Assembly: GCA_022447605.1 (NCBI GenBank)
Contig: JAKVBG010000001.1
Coordinates: forward strand, 276,072 to 340,071
Origin: Mariniblastus sp.
GTDB taxonomy: Bacteria > Planctomycetota > Planctomycetia > Pirellulales > Pirellulaceae
Length of the DNA: 64,000 nucleotides
Direction: 5' to 3'
In this document: positions 46,817 to 56,875 of the stretch, one piece after another
Numbering within the stretch: position 1 is the stretch's first letter
Layout of the letters: every line of letters begins with the position of its first letter
Notes under the pieces: generated by a model
Seen by the model: only the letters and a program-made list of their open reading frames with translations
What the model was told of the DNA's origin: nothing
The model's database searches: none
Position numbers and translations under genes: made by a program

Positions 46817-49800
46817 ATGCCGAAACATGCTCCCAGCCCGCTCATCGATTCGAACTGGATCATCATTTCGACCGCCTTCATCGCCGGCCTGGCCAGTTGC
46901 CTGCCCGCGCCGACCGGATCGGCTCAGGATCAAGAACCAACTGTCCTGGCAGAATCGAAATTTATCACCCAGCCACGCCAGGTGACCTTCGAGGGAAAAA
47001 GGGCAGGGGAGGGCTACTTCGGCGCCAATGGGTCCCAGATGGTATTTCAGAGTGAACGACGGGACGACAATCCGTTCTTCCAGATCTACCTGCTCGATTT
47101 TGAAGTCGGTGAAATCGAGCCGATCTCGCCTGGTCACGGCAAGACGACCTGCGCCTGGATCCATCCCGATGGAAAACAGGTGCTGTTTTCTTCGACCCAG
47201 GATGACCCGCAAGCCCGTCAGAAACAGCTCCAAGAAATCGAATTTCGGGAATCCGGCCAGTCGCGACGGTATTCCTGGGATTACGACGAACATTACGAAA
47301 TCTATGCTTTCGACACCGATTCAAAAAAATATCAACGACTGACCACGGCGCCTGGTTACGATGCCGAGGGTTCCTACTCCCCCGACGGAAAATTGATCGC
47401 CTTTGCATCGAATCGTAACGCGTATTCGAAACCGATGACGGATGAGCAGACCAAGGCGTTCGAGATCGACCCCGCCTCCATGATGGACATCTTCATCATG
47501 AACGCCGACGGATCCAATCTTCGCCAGTTGACCGATGTGCCCGGCTATGACGGGGGCCCCTTTTTCTCTCCCGATGGAAAAAGGATCTGTTGGCGTCGAT
47601 TCTCAGAGAACGGGGCAACTGCCGAGATCATGACGATGAACATTGACGGGTCGGATCCCCGGCAACTGACGCGGCTGGGCGCCATGAGCTGGGCCCCGTT
47701 CTACCATCCCAGCGGAAAATACCTGATCTTTACGACCAACCGGCATGGGTTTGCCAATTTCGAGCTGTACATGATCGACGTGGACGGAAAATCGCCACCG
47801 GTTCGGGTCACCGAAACAGAAGGCTTTGACGGCCTGGCCAGCTTTTCTCCCGATGGCTCCAAGTTGACTTGGACCTCCAACCGGAACGAAAAGAAAGAAT
47901 CCCAGATCTACCTGGCCGACTGGAACCACACCGCGGCGTTGGAGGCCCTGGCCGTAGGAACCGATCAACCGAGCGAATGGGCCAGCGCAACCAAGTCCGG
48001 CAAGGGCGCCGCAGAAGTCACCAATCCCAGCTTCGACCAGGCCGATTTCATCAAGCATATCGATTACCTTTGCCGGGAAGAACTGGGCGGTCGGATGACC
48101 GGCAGCCTGGGCGAAAAGAAAGCCACCGCCTATGTGGCGGCCTACCTGGACTCACTCGGAATCCAGGCCGACGGGGATGGCGGGGCGTGGTACCAGAATT
48201 TCAAGTTCCCGGCCGGTTCCCGACTGGGACCCGACAACAAGCTCGACAGCCGCTCCACCGAGACCGGTCCTGATGGAAAGGTAACCGATTACCGGTTGAA
48301 CGAGGACTGGCGCCCCCTTTCCTTTTCCAAGACGGGAAAAATGGACCCGGCCGAGGTCGTCTTTGCCGGTTACGGGATCGTGGCACCCGCGGCGGAAAAC
48401 CAAGAAGAGTACGACTCCTATGTCCACCTGGACGTCAGGGACAAATGGGCCGTGGTCTTTCGTTACATGCCGGAAGACATCTCGGCCGAACGAAGACAAT
48501 ACCTGCAGTACCATAGCAGTCTCAGGAAAAAAGCGATGGACGCCCGCGACAAAGGCGCACGGGGAATCATCGTTGTCAGTGGACCGAACTCGAATGTCAA
48601 AAATGAGCTGGTCCCCCTGCAAAACGATTTTGCCAACGCCGGATCGAGCGTCGCCGCCATCAGTATCAGCGATGACGTGGCCAGGAAATGGTTAAGTACC
48701 CAGGGGAAAGACCTGCAGGCATTGCAGCAACGGCTGGACACCGGCGAACCGATGATGGGTTTCCCGATCAAGAACCTGGAATTGACCGGTTCGATCGATG
48801 TGGAACAGGTCGTGGGTCGTGGCAGGAACGTGATCGGTCGGCTGATGATGGGAGACAAGCCGGCGGAACAGGCAATCCTGATCGGAGCCCATATTGACCA
48901 CTTGGGCCGAGGGACAGGGGGTTCATTGGCCAAGAACGACGAGCGGAACATGATCCACGCCGGTGCCGACGACAATGCATCGGGAGTCGCCGCCATGCTG
49001 GAAGTGGCCGAATACCTGGCGGACCTGAAGCGAAAAGGCAAACTGAACATGCAGCGGGATGTAATCTTTGCCGCCTGGTCGGGTGAAGAACTCGGCCTGC
49101 ACGGATCCCAGCATTTTGTCAATCAACTCCTGGGCAGCCGCGCCACCGCGCCGACCCCCGCTTCGGCACCCAAACCAATCCCGGAAGGGACCAACCCCCA
49201 TGATATCACGATCGAACAGATCGGTAGCCTGATCGAGAAAATCAGCAATGAACTGCCCACCATGGATCGCCCGAAATTGAAATCGTCGATCGTCGAATTG
49301 ACACTCCTTTCCCAGTTCATGGAGCAGGGAATCAAAGCTTTTGATGCTCAAATCCGCGAAGCCGGCGACCCAGCCGAATCGGCAGACTGGCGACGCCAAA
49401 GGAACGAGATCTCGGACACCTGGGATCAGGCTCAGTCCGTATTGGCCGCGCTCAACAAGGCACAGGAATCGACCGCGGAGACTCCCTCGGAATCGCAACC
49501 GGCCAAATCCATCTACCCGGCAATTTCAGCCGCGTTGAATATGGACATGGTAGGACGAATGGAAAAGCAATTGGTGCTGCAGGGGATTGGCAGCAGCGAT
49601 TACTGGGCGGGCGATATCGAGAAACGGAACGCGGTCGTCGGACTGCCCATCAAGCTGAATCAGGACACGCAACTGCCAACCGACGCCAGTTCTTTCTACC
49701 GGGCCGGCGTCCCGATCCTGTCGGCGTTTACCGGTTCGCACACGGACTACCACACACCTCGCGACACGCCAGAGAAGCTGAATTACCCCGATGCGACCCG

Positions 49801-50173
49801 GATTGCCAAGTTGATGGGACTGGTGGCCCGCGGCCTGGTGGTCAACGACCAGATCCCGGGCTATATCCGGCAATCTGCCCAGGAAAAAAAGCAGTCTCGT
49901 GGTGTGATGCGAGCTTACCTGGGAACGGTCCCGGATTACGCGTCGGATGAAAAGGGAGTCCTTTTGTCAGACGTGACCGCAGGTGCCCCGGCGGACAAGG
50001 CAGGCGTTCAGGGGGGGGATATCATCGTCGAGTTGGCCGGACGAAAAATCGAAAACATTTATGACTTCACCTACGCGATCGAGGCGCTCAAAATCGGCCA
50101 GGAAACGACGATCGCCATCCTTCGTGAAGGAAAACGACTGGAAATGAAGGTTGTGCCCGGGTCCCGGGAATAG
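46817..50173 (+). CDS. Secreted M28 peptidase with N-terminal TolB-like propeller and C-terminal PDZ domain
   Basis: A 1118-residue protein with an N-terminal hydrophobic export segment (WIIISTAFIAGLASCLPAPTGSAQ). Residues of about 40-390 form a WD40/TolB-like propeller with repeated YSPDGKLIAFASNRN-type units. A PA-like insert follows, then the M28 zinc peptidase core: HIDHLGRG (H692, D694), GADDNASG (D718), SGEELG (E757), MDMVGRM and SHTDYHTPRDTPEKL. A PDZ domain closes the protein (VLLSDVTAGAPADKAGVQGGDIIVELAGRKI). The ATG at 46817 was preferred to the TTG at 46778. The next gene begins 85 bp after the stop. Confidence 0.92.
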   Translation: MPKHAPSPLIDSNWIIISTAFIAGLASCLPAPTGSAQDQEPTVLAESKFITQPRQVTFEGKRAGEGYFGANGSQMVFQSERRDDNPFFQIYLLDFEVGEIEPISPGHGKTTCAWIHPDGKQVLFSSTQDDPQARQKQLQEIEFRESGQSRRYSWDYDEHYEIYAFDTDSKKYQRLTTAPGYDAEGSYSPDGKLIAFASNRNAYSKPMTDEQTKAFEIDPASMMDIFIMNADGSNLRQLTDVPGYDGGPFFSPDGKRICWRRFSENGATAEIMTMNIDGSDPRQLTRLGAMSWAPFYHPSGKYLIFTTNRHGFANFELYMIDVDGKSPPVRVTETEGFDGLASFSPDGSKLTWTSNRNEKKESQIYLADWNHTAALEALAVGTDQPSEWASATKSGKGAAEVTNPSFDQADFIKHIDYLCREELGGRMTGSLGEKKATAYVAAYLDSLGIQADGDGGAWYQNFKFPAGSRLGPDNKLDSRSTETGPDGKVTDYRLNEDWRPLSFSKTGKMDPAEVVFAGYGIVAPAAENQEEYDSYVHLDVRDKWAVVFRYMPEDISAERRQYLQYHSSLRKKAMDARDKGARGIIVVSGPNSNVKNELVPLQNDFANAGSSVAAISISDDVARKWLSTQGKDLQALQQRLDTGEPMMGFPIKNLELTGSIDVEQVVGRGRNVIGRLMMGDKPAEQAILIGAHIDHLGRGTGGSLAKNDERNMIHAGADDNASGVAAMLEVAEYLADLKRKGKLNMQRDVIFAAWSGEELGLHGSQHFVNQLLGSRATAPTPASAPKPIPEGTNPHDITIEQIGSLIEKISNELPTMDRPKLKSSIVELTLLSQFMEQGIKAFDAQIREAGDPAESADWRRQRNEISDTWDQAQSVLAALNKAQESTAETPSESQPAKSIYPAISAALNMDMVGRMEKQLVLQGIGSSDYWAGDIEKRNAVVGLPIKLNQDTQLPTDASSFYRAGVPILSAFTGSHTDYHTPRDTPEKLNYPDATRIAKLMGLVARGLVVNDQIPGYIRQSAQEKKQSRGVMRAYLGTVPDYASDEKGVLLSDVTAGAPADKAGVQGGDIIVELAGRKIENIYDFTYAIEALKIGQETTIAILREGKRLEMKVVPGSRE

Positions 50174-50258
50174 AGCACCTGGCAGCGAATCCCCCTGTGT
50201 AGCGGGACGCCCGCCAGGTTTTAACCGGCACGCCGGTACAATGAACGAAAGAGCCACC

Positions 50259-52226
50259 ATGAAACCACTGATCCTTTGCTTGATCTCAATCATTCTGTCG
50301 TTGCCCTGCGATGCTTTATGGGCCCAGCGACCCGATCGTCGCAACGCGCCCCAGGGACGTCGTATCGAGCCCGATGCCCTCGACTTCGAAATGGGCGTCG
50401 GCCATATCCCGGACCGCGAGACGTTTGAAAGACTCTCCTACCAGGGACCCGAAGTCTCCCGCGACGCCTACCTGGCCAACCTGGAATTCGTCAAGTTCGT
50501 GATCGACAAACAGGATCCGAACCATCACAAGGTCTACTTCATGAATACCGAGAACCACCGGGGTCACCCCCCCTGGATGCGAATGGTCGGTATCAACAGT
50601 CGTGAGCGAGGGGCCATCACCTATTTACCGAGGCTGCTGAATCCGTCGGGTACCGCCGGCTTGTACATCATCGATTTTCAGCCGAACGACTCCTATGGTT
50701 TCGAGGACATCCAACGAATCCAGAACCTGTTGATTCAAAAGATGCCCCTGCTCGAGGGACGTGTGGCGTTTCACCCGCTGCCAGGCAATCTTGCCCGCTA
50801 TCAGCAGGAGAAGGAGAAATACGAAAAAGCGAAGCTGGCCGTCCACCTCGACACCGATCTTTACCGAAATATCGCCTTCCTGCCTCTCAATAACGCCAAT
50901 TCGTTTGGCCGCCTGCGAATCATGGAAGCAAACGACCGCCCCTCTCCCCAGGATATTGTCATTTACCGGACACTCCCCAATCAGATGCCGCGGGTTGCCG
51001 GTGTCATCACCGAGATGCGACAGACTCCGTTGTCTCACGTAAACCTCCGCGCCGTCCAGGACCAGATTCCCAACGCCTACATCAAGGACGCATCCGGCCA
51101 AGCGGAGATTCGCGCGTTGGACGGAAAATTGGTCCAGTACCAGGTCACTCCACGGGGCTACCGGATTCAACCCGCGACCCGTTCCGAGGTCGACCGGCAC
51201 CTCCGCAACCTGCGGCCCAAAAAATCTCAATCACCGCCCCGCAACCTGGCGATCGAGGAAATTCAACCACTGGACCAAATCGAGTTCAAACAATCGGACA
51301 GTTTCGGGGTCAAGACGGCCAACCTGGCAACCCTGCATCGAGTGAAATTAAAAGAGGGTGCGGTCCCGGACGGGTTTGGCGTTCCGTTCTACTTTTATGA
51401 CCAGTTCATGCAACATAACGATCTCTACCCGGAAGTCGATCGAATCGGAGCCCTGGCCGACAACGGGGCAGAGCCCGACGTCCTCCGACGCGAGTTGAGC
51501 GGCCTGAAAAACCGGATCGAAGAGGGTGATATGCCGAACTGGATGATGAAGGCACTGGCCGAAACCCAACAACAATTCCCACCCGGTTCTTCCCTACGCT
51601 GCCGATCCAGCACCAACAGTGAAGACCTGCCCGGTTTTAGCGGGGCGGGACTCTACGATTCCTGCACGCACAAACCAGACGAGGGCCACCTGGCCAATTC
51701 GATCAAACAGGTATTCGCCAGCCTTTGGAATGTCCGCGCGTTTGAAGAGCGCCAGTTCTTTCGCATCGACCATCGCCAGAGCGCCATGGGAGTCCTGCTA
51801 CACCCGAACTTCGAGCAGGAGCAATGCAACGGCGTAGCCGTGACCGATGACATCCTCTACGAAACGGAAGGGAATTACTACGTCAACACCCAGCCGGGTG
51901 AAGACATGGTGACCAACCCGGATCAGGATTCGTCGGCGGAAGAGATGTTACTTGGCTGGTACGATCGCGACGGCCAGGAGATTATCCGCGAGTCACCGGA
52001 TGCGGGAGCCGGCGGGAGTCTGCTGAATGACGGCCAGATCAAAGAACTGCGGGAAGCATTGGGACGCATTCATTACGACTTCGAGAAACGGTACCAACCG
52101 GGCGAAGGAGAACCGTTTGCCATGGAAATCGAGTTCAAGGTGAATCGTAAGGGACAACTGGTGATCAAGCAGGCCCGCCCCTGGGTCTTCTCCTCGAATG
52201 GAGAAGCGACCAACGGAAACCGATAA
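50259..52226 (+). CDS. Secreted PEP-synthase/glucan-dikinase-like protein
   Basis: A 655-residue protein with a signal peptide (LILCLISIILSLPCDALWAQ). An N-terminal domain of unknown type leads to a swivel-like segment TEMRQTPLSHVNLRAVQDQIPNAYI, with a possible phosphohistidine at His260. The C-terminal half has the ATP-grasp nucleotide-binding signature of PPDK/PEP synthase (LRCRSSTNSEDLPGFSGAGLYDSC, about 445, and MEIEFKVNRKGQLVIKQARPW). Domain order and the SHV motif look like the C-terminal part of glucan water dikinase. Export is odd for an ATP-dependent enzyme. ATG 50259 has AAAGAG upstream. Confidence 0.8.
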   Translation: MKPLILCLISIILSLPCDALWAQRPDRRNAPQGRRIEPDALDFEMGVGHIPDRETFERLSYQGPEVSRDAYLANLEFVKFVIDKQDPNHHKVYFMNTENHRGHPPWMRMVGINSRERGAITYLPRLLNPSGTAGLYIIDFQPNDSYGFEDIQRIQNLLIQKMPLLEGRVAFHPLPGNLARYQQEKEKYEKAKLAVHLDTDLYRNIAFLPLNNANSFGRLRIMEANDRPSPQDIVIYRTLPNQMPRVAGVITEMRQTPLSHVNLRAVQDQIPNAYIKDASGQAEIRALDGKLVQYQVTPRGYRIQPATRSEVDRHLRNLRPKKSQSPPRNLAIEEIQPLDQIEFKQSDSFGVKTANLATLHRVKLKEGAVPDGFGVPFYFYDQFMQHNDLYPEVDRIGALADNGAEPDVLRRELSGLKNRIEEGDMPNWMMKALAETQQQFPPGSSLRCRSSTNSEDLPGFSGAGLYDSCTHKPDEGHLANSIKQVFASLWNVRAFEERQFFRIDHRQSAMGVLLHPNFEQEQCNGVAVTDDILYETEGNYYVNTQPGEDMVTNPDQDSSAEEMLLGWYDRDGQEIIRESPDAGAGGSLLNDGQIKELREALGRIHYDFEKRYQPGEGEPFAMEIEFKVNRKGQLVIKQARPWVFSSNGEATNGNR

Positions 52227-52235
52227 CGTAGTTCA

Positions 52236-53507
52236 TTAGTGATCTTCGGTGTCAAAGAACTGGTAAAGGCTGGAAAAACTGCGGAGAATCAGCATACCGT
52301 CGAGCACCGCCGGGGATGCCTTGAAACCATCCTCCATCTTGATTTTCGCCAAAGGCTGGAAGGTATCACCCGGCTTAATAACGTGGATTTCGCCCGATTC
52401 GCTGAACGCAAAAATCTTTTCCCCGTCATAGATGGGGGAAGACGAAAAGGCGCCTCCCACTCGCTCTTGCCAAACAATCTCCCCGGTCGTCACATCAATG
52501 GCCGAGGCAATCCCCTTGTCGCTGAACATGAATAAACGATCACCCACAATCAGCTGGGAAGGTTTACGAGTGACTCCCTTGGCCAGCATCCAAACGGTGT
52601 GGGTATCCGTAATATCGCCTTGGCCCGATGGATTCACGGCCACCATCTTCCCCATTCCATTGGTCAGAATCAGTAACCCGCCGGGTGTCATCAGGGGGCG
52701 AGCCGATGCGTTCATCCCACCATGGTAAACCTTCCAGCGCTGCTTCCCTGTTTCCACATCGTAGGCAATCGTAGCCACCGCGCTAGGGTAAACCAGGATC
52801 GGTCGGCCATCGACCTCAAACACTCGACCTGTCCCATAAGCTTTTTTATAATCACCATTGTCGGTGCCGTAATCAATATCGCGGCTGGTGCGCCAGACGG
52901 TTTCGCCCGTCTGCTTGTCCAAAGCAACCACGTATTGGACATCCGCGCCATCAAAGGCAACGAACAACTTGTCGTCATACAGGATAGGTGATGAACCAGG
53001 CCCCCGAAAATGATCGCACTTGAGATCCGTTCGTTGCCAGATCACATCGCCCGTCTTGGTATCCAGGCAAGTCGTCCCATAACTGCCGAAATGCACATAG
53101 ACCCGCCCCTCCTCGATGGCAGGTGTAGGACTGGCGTAACTGTTGGTCGGATGACAGAACTCGGGCGAATCGTTCTCGTGAATCACCTGTTCCCGCCGGA
53201 CTGCTCCCGAGTGAAAGTCGAAGCAGAGTGCCGACATTTGTTTCCCATCCTCTGTGGCATTGGTCAACCAGATCTGGTCACCCCACACGACAGGCGAGGA
53301 CCAGGCTTTTCCGGGAAAGCTTATTTGCCATCTCACACGGCTCGGCTGATCCAGGTCCATAGGCAACGGGGGCCCACCGGTATGACCGTCGGCCGTCGGC
53401 CCCCGGAACTCGGGCCAGTTTTCCTGCGCCGCAAGCGGAGCCAGGGAGAGGCAGATAAGACAACAGGTCAGGCTTGATCGAATGCAATGCAGGAACATGG
53501 AGCGCAT
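52236..53507 (-). CDS. Secreted PQQ-like beta-propeller protein
   Basis: A 423-residue exported protein (signal peptide ending SLAPLAAQE). NWPEFRGPTADGHT is the usual opening of planctomycete PQQ-like repeat proteins. Several propeller blades are visible (GDQIWLTNATEDG, GRVYVHFGSYGTTCLDTKTGDVIWQR, YVVALDKQTGETVWRTS, ASAIDVTTGEIVWQERVGG). It lacks the residues of true quinoprotein dehydrogenases, so PQQ binding is unlikely. It may serve as a periplasmic scaffold. It converges on the dikinase-like gene with only 9 bp between them. Confidence 0.88.
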   Translation of the reverse strand: MRSMFLHCIRSSLTCCLICLSLAPLAAQENWPEFRGPTADGHTGGPPLPMDLDQPSRVRWQISFPGKAWSSPVVWGDQIWLTNATEDGKQMSALCFDFHSGAVRREQVIHENDSPEFCHPTNSYASPTPAIEEGRVYVHFGSYGTTCLDTKTGDVIWQRTDLKCDHFRGPGSSPILYDDKLFVAFDGADVQYVVALDKQTGETVWRTSRDIDYGTDNGDYKKAYGTGRVFEVDGRPILVYPSAVATIAYDVETGKQRWKVYHGGMNASARPLMTPGGLLILTNGMGKMVAVNPSGQGDITDTHTVWMLAKGVTRKPSQLIVGDRLFMFSDKGIASAIDVTTGEIVWQERVGGAFSSSPIYDGEKIFAFSESGEIHVIKPGDTFQPLAKIKMEDGFKASPAVLDGMLILRSFSSLYQFFDTEDH

Positions 53508-53825
53508 GATATTCTCATCAACAGGAGCACGTGAAGCTGTAGTTTACACCAAGGTAGCAAGCAGGACCAAGATACTCGCAGGCGGGCCTGAATTTAGCCG
53601 TTTTCCGTGTCAAATCGTAACCGACCCGTAACCGGCAATCCGATCCCCCCATCAACCGACAACGGGCAATTGAAGGCCACCGCTAAAACCCGTTTTTCCC
53701 GGAACCGCAGGATCCACCCGGGTCTCTTCTGGTATCCGGCGCCAGGAATTGGCAAAATCGATAGAATCTTACAGCAGCTTACATGACTTTCATTGCACCA
53801 GGTAAAGAAGACGGGGAGATTTCGT
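53508..53825. other. Divergent spacer, no gene seen
   Basis: 318 bp between the PQQ-like gene (leftward) and the AI-2E-type permease (rightward). TAGAAT at 53762-53767 could be a -10, but no spaced -35 is evident. The permease frame is open from TTG 53793. Confidence 0.45.
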
Positions 53826-55391
53826 TTGGCCAAATACTTTTCATTTGTACTCCTGCTGGCGGTCATCGTCCTGTTGGGGCTGCTGTTTTTCCGGGTCATG
53901 GTCGGCTTCCTGATCCCCATGTTCCTGGCCGCTATCCTGGTTGTCATTTTCGGGCCCTTCCACCACTGGATCCTCAAGAAAGTTGGCGGCCGAAAAAAAA
54001 TCGCAGCCATGACAACGACGATCTTGATCATCCTGGTCGTGCTATTGCCATTTGGGGTCATGTTTGGCCTGGCCGCCGCCGAAGCCCGACAAGTCGTGCG
54101 GGACTTCAGCGCGTCGCAGGTATTGAACGAACTGTCAAAAATCCGCAAGAGTATCGGCCTCGATTTTCCTTCCAGCCCCGAGTTTCGGGCGATCGAGGGC
54201 GACTTCATGGCGATGCGGTCGGGCAGTCCCTACACGGATGCTGACCGAAAATCGGAATTGGACCGACAACAGGTATTGCTGGGTGATATCCGGCAGAATG
54301 CCGCCAAGTTATCCGCCAAGTTGTCGTCGGGAGGTAATTCATCCTCACCCGCTCAACCGTTGGACGCGACGTGGCAGCAGTTTCAGCAGGAATTTGAGCA
54401 ACTGTCAAAACTGCATCAGAAAACCCAGTTTGAATCCGACCCGGCAAAAATGGCCCAGGCCTACCCGCAGTTTCATGCCAAGGCTGGCAAGACCTATCAC
54501 ACTTTTAACGATTTCAAAAACCGACAACTGGGTGGGAAGCTATGGACCTGGCTGCGCGAGCAGGCCAACCCGACGAATGAGCAACTGGTCAAGGAATCGG
54601 AGCCGATCCTGGCCTACGCTCGGGATCAGCTGTTTGAACTGGGCGCCTCCACGACCGCATTTTTGATTCGAATGATGCTGGGGATCGCCATCACGGTCAT
54701 CAGTCTCTATTTCTTCCTGCTGGACGGGCCCGCCATGATCGAATCGATCAAGGCTTTGTCACCGATCGATGACATGCACGAAGACGAGTTGATCCGTGAA
54801 TTCGGCCAGGTCTCCCGGGCCGTGGTCCTGGCGACCCTGCTCTCCGCGCTGGTTCAGGGCATCCTGGGAGGATTCGGCTACTATTTCGCCGGACTCGATT
54901 CGATTTTCCTGCTGGCGATGGCAACCAGTTGCTTGGCCCTTGTGCCGTTTGTCGGCGCCGCGTCGGTCTGGGTACCCTGTTGCCTGTACCTCTATTTTGT
55001 GGACCACAGTCTGGTCGCCGCGGTGGGCCTGGCTGTTTACGGCATCCTCGCCATCTCTTTTGCCGATAACGTGATCAAGCCGATTGTACTGCACGGTCAA
55101 TCGAACATGCATCCCTTGATCGCCCTGCTCAGCATCCTGGGCGGAATTGCCACGATGGGCCCGATCGGCCTGCTGATCGGGCCGATGATCGTGGCGTTTT
55201 TGCAGTCCCTGTTAAAAATCCTCCGCCGCGAACTGGCGTCGATGGATCAGGAAGAATCGCTGGAAAGCCTGCCTTCCACGCTGCAATTGACGCGCAACAT
55301 ACCGGGCGATCTTCGCTGGAAACAGCAGCCAGCCGAATCTCCCGCCTATGTCCTGACCGGGCCACCGCTGGACGGCATCGAACCCACTTGA
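53826..55391 (+). CDS. AI-2E family transporter-like permease
   Basis: A 521-residue inner-membrane protein of the AI-2E (PerM/YdiK) family, a group of secondary transporters that export small molecules or ions. N-terminal membrane helices (FSFVLLLAVIVLLGLLFF, FLIPMFLAAILVVIFGPFHHWI) are followed by an unusually long loop of about 200 residues, then the typical C-terminal set with GILGGFGYYFAGLDSIFLLAM, LVPFVGAASVWVPC and GPIGLLIGPMIVAF. I start at TTG 53826, which has GGGGAG about 7 bases upstream, rather than the TTG at 53793. Converges on the DUF418 gene. Confidence 0.88.
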   Translation: MAKYFSFVLLLAVIVLLGLLFFRVMVGFLIPMFLAAILVVIFGPFHHWILKKVGGRKKIAAMTTTILIILVVLLPFGVMFGLAAAEARQVVRDFSASQVLNELSKIRKSIGLDFPSSPEFRAIEGDFMAMRSGSPYTDADRKSELDRQQVLLGDIRQNAAKLSAKLSSGGNSSSPAQPLDATWQQFQQEFEQLSKLHQKTQFESDPAKMAQAYPQFHAKAGKTYHTFNDFKNRQLGGKLWTWLREQANPTNEQLVKESEPILAYARDQLFELGASTTAFLIRMMLGIAITVISLYFFLLDGPAMIESIKALSPIDDMHEDELIREFGQVSRAVVLATLLSALVQGILGGFGYYFAGLDSIFLLAMATSCLALVPFVGAASVWVPCCLYLYFVDHSLVAAVGLAVYGILAISFADNVIKPIVLHGQSNMHPLIALLSILGGIATMGPIGLLIGPMIVAFLQSLLKILRRELASMDQEESLESLPSTLQLTRNIPGDLRWKQQPAESPAYVLTGPPLDGIEPT

Positions 55392-55401
55392 TCCAGGCAG
55401 G

Positions 55402-56658
55402 TCAGCCAAGGGACAGCGAGGAACCGGTCTTTCGCATTGGCTGGCGTTTCCATAAGACAAGGGAGCGCCAAAGCCATTCCATCGGTCCATAGCGAAAATG
55501 TGCCAACCACCATTGAGAACCGATCAACTGCAATAACCAGATCCCCAACACAACGACCATCTGCTCCCAGCGTTCCAGGTAACCGTGGTAGCCCAGGCCG
55601 TAACCGTAAAAGATCAAGCAGGCGATCACGGTCTGAGCCAGGTAATTGGTAAAGGCCATCCGTCCGGTCGCGGCCAAGGCCGCAACCAGCGGTTGTAGCG
55701 GGACCCACCCCACCTTGCTGACGATCATGACCGCGCCAATCCAAGCGGCCGCCACAAACAGGCTACCCCAATAGTTAAACTGCATCCCCTTAAACATCAC
55801 ATAGATCGGATCCCACTCATGTTCCATCGCGCCCGCCACACCGTGAGCGATCAACGGCAGGCCGACAGCACATCCAACAACCACCATCAGAAGATAGAAA
55901 CCCACACTGCTTCGCGCCTGCAGCACGCCCCAACGCAGGAAGACCATCCCCAGCAACATCAATCCACTTGCGCGCCAAAAATTTAAAATCAGCAAGAGGA
56001 ACGTCTGCATGAAGATCGCATTGACCGCGCGATGTTCCACCTGATCCAGCCAACCCCCACGATAAATCTGCAGCTGCCTCTCAATCTCTCCCTCGTCGGG
56101 AAGACTATCAGCGCGAAAAGCCGCCACTTCCTCAGCAGGCCAAAATGGAACAGTCGCCCCCAGACCCATGATCAACAGGCTGGGAATCAGGAGCAGGAGG
56201 AGCGCAAGCGGGATCAGCCACCGGTTCCGCAAGCGATGTAGCGGATAGATGCAGATACCGCAGATCGCGTAGGTCACCAGAATATCGCCGTACCAGAGCA
56301 GGTACGCATGCACCAGGCCAAACAACAGGAGCCAGAACATCCGTCGGTAATGGAGGGAGGCTGCCGAACGGCCCTGAGCCCGGGCACGGTCCGCCATCAG
56401 GACCACCCCGGCACCGAACAGGATCGAAAAAATCGTGATGAACTTTGTGTCGGCCACCAGGTGGGTAATGTACCAGACCCAGCCGTTAACCCCGGTGAAA
56501 TCGCCAAACGACGCCGGGTTCAGATAGGCGGCGTCGATCATGGAAAACGACTGAATATTCATCGCCAGAATCCCTAATACGGCAACCCCGCGAAGCAGAT
56601 CGAGCGAGAGAATTCGCTGGCTGGCCGGCGTCGGATTCAATTCAGCGGGGGGATTCAT
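55402..56658 (-). CDS. DUF418 family membrane protein (YeiB-like)
   Basis: A 418-residue multi-pass membrane protein. The N-terminus has the family's LSLDLLRGVAVLGILAMNIQSFSM, with KFITIFSILFGAGVVLMADRA and FWLLLFGLVHAYLLWYGDILVTYAICG next. The C-terminal DUF418 region holds AALAATGRMAFTNYLAQTVIACLIFYGYGLG and the final FRYGPMEWLWRSL. About ten hydrophobic segments are visible. The group is related to acyltransferase-type membrane proteins, with no proven function. It starts at ATG 56658. Confidence 0.92.
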   Translation of the reverse strand: MNPPAELNPTPASQRILSLDLLRGVAVLGILAMNIQSFSMIDAAYLNPASFGDFTGVNGWVWYITHLVADTKFITIFSILFGAGVVLMADRARAQGRSAASLHYRRMFWLLLFGLVHAYLLWYGDILVTYAICGICIYPLHRLRNRWLIPLALLLLLIPSLLIMGLGATVPFWPAEEVAAFRADSLPDEGEIERQLQIYRGGWLDQVEHRAVNAIFMQTFLLLILNFWRASGLMLLGMVFLRWGVLQARSSVGFYLLMVVVGCAVGLPLIAHGVAGAMEHEWDPIYVMFKGMQFNYWGSLFVAAAWIGAVMIVSKVGWVPLQPLVAALAATGRMAFTNYLAQTVIACLIFYGYGLGYHGYLERWEQMVVVLGIWLLQLIGSQWWLAHFRYGPMEWLWRSLVLWKRQPMRKTGSSLSLG

Positions 56659-56875
56659 GCCCGTATTTTCTGAAGAAAACAGGAACCAAGTCGAAAAGCT
56701 GCCGGTTCATCGTGTGCCCCATTTTAAGATGGCTGGAAATCAAAAGGAACCTTTCGAAAAACGAAAAATATTTTAAATTGAAATCTGCGCCGGGCTCCCA
56801 TCGTGACTGCTGTTGGACCGATAATGTTCGCTCGCCGCTAATTGAATTCTGACATCCCTGCCAAAAAGGCGATCC

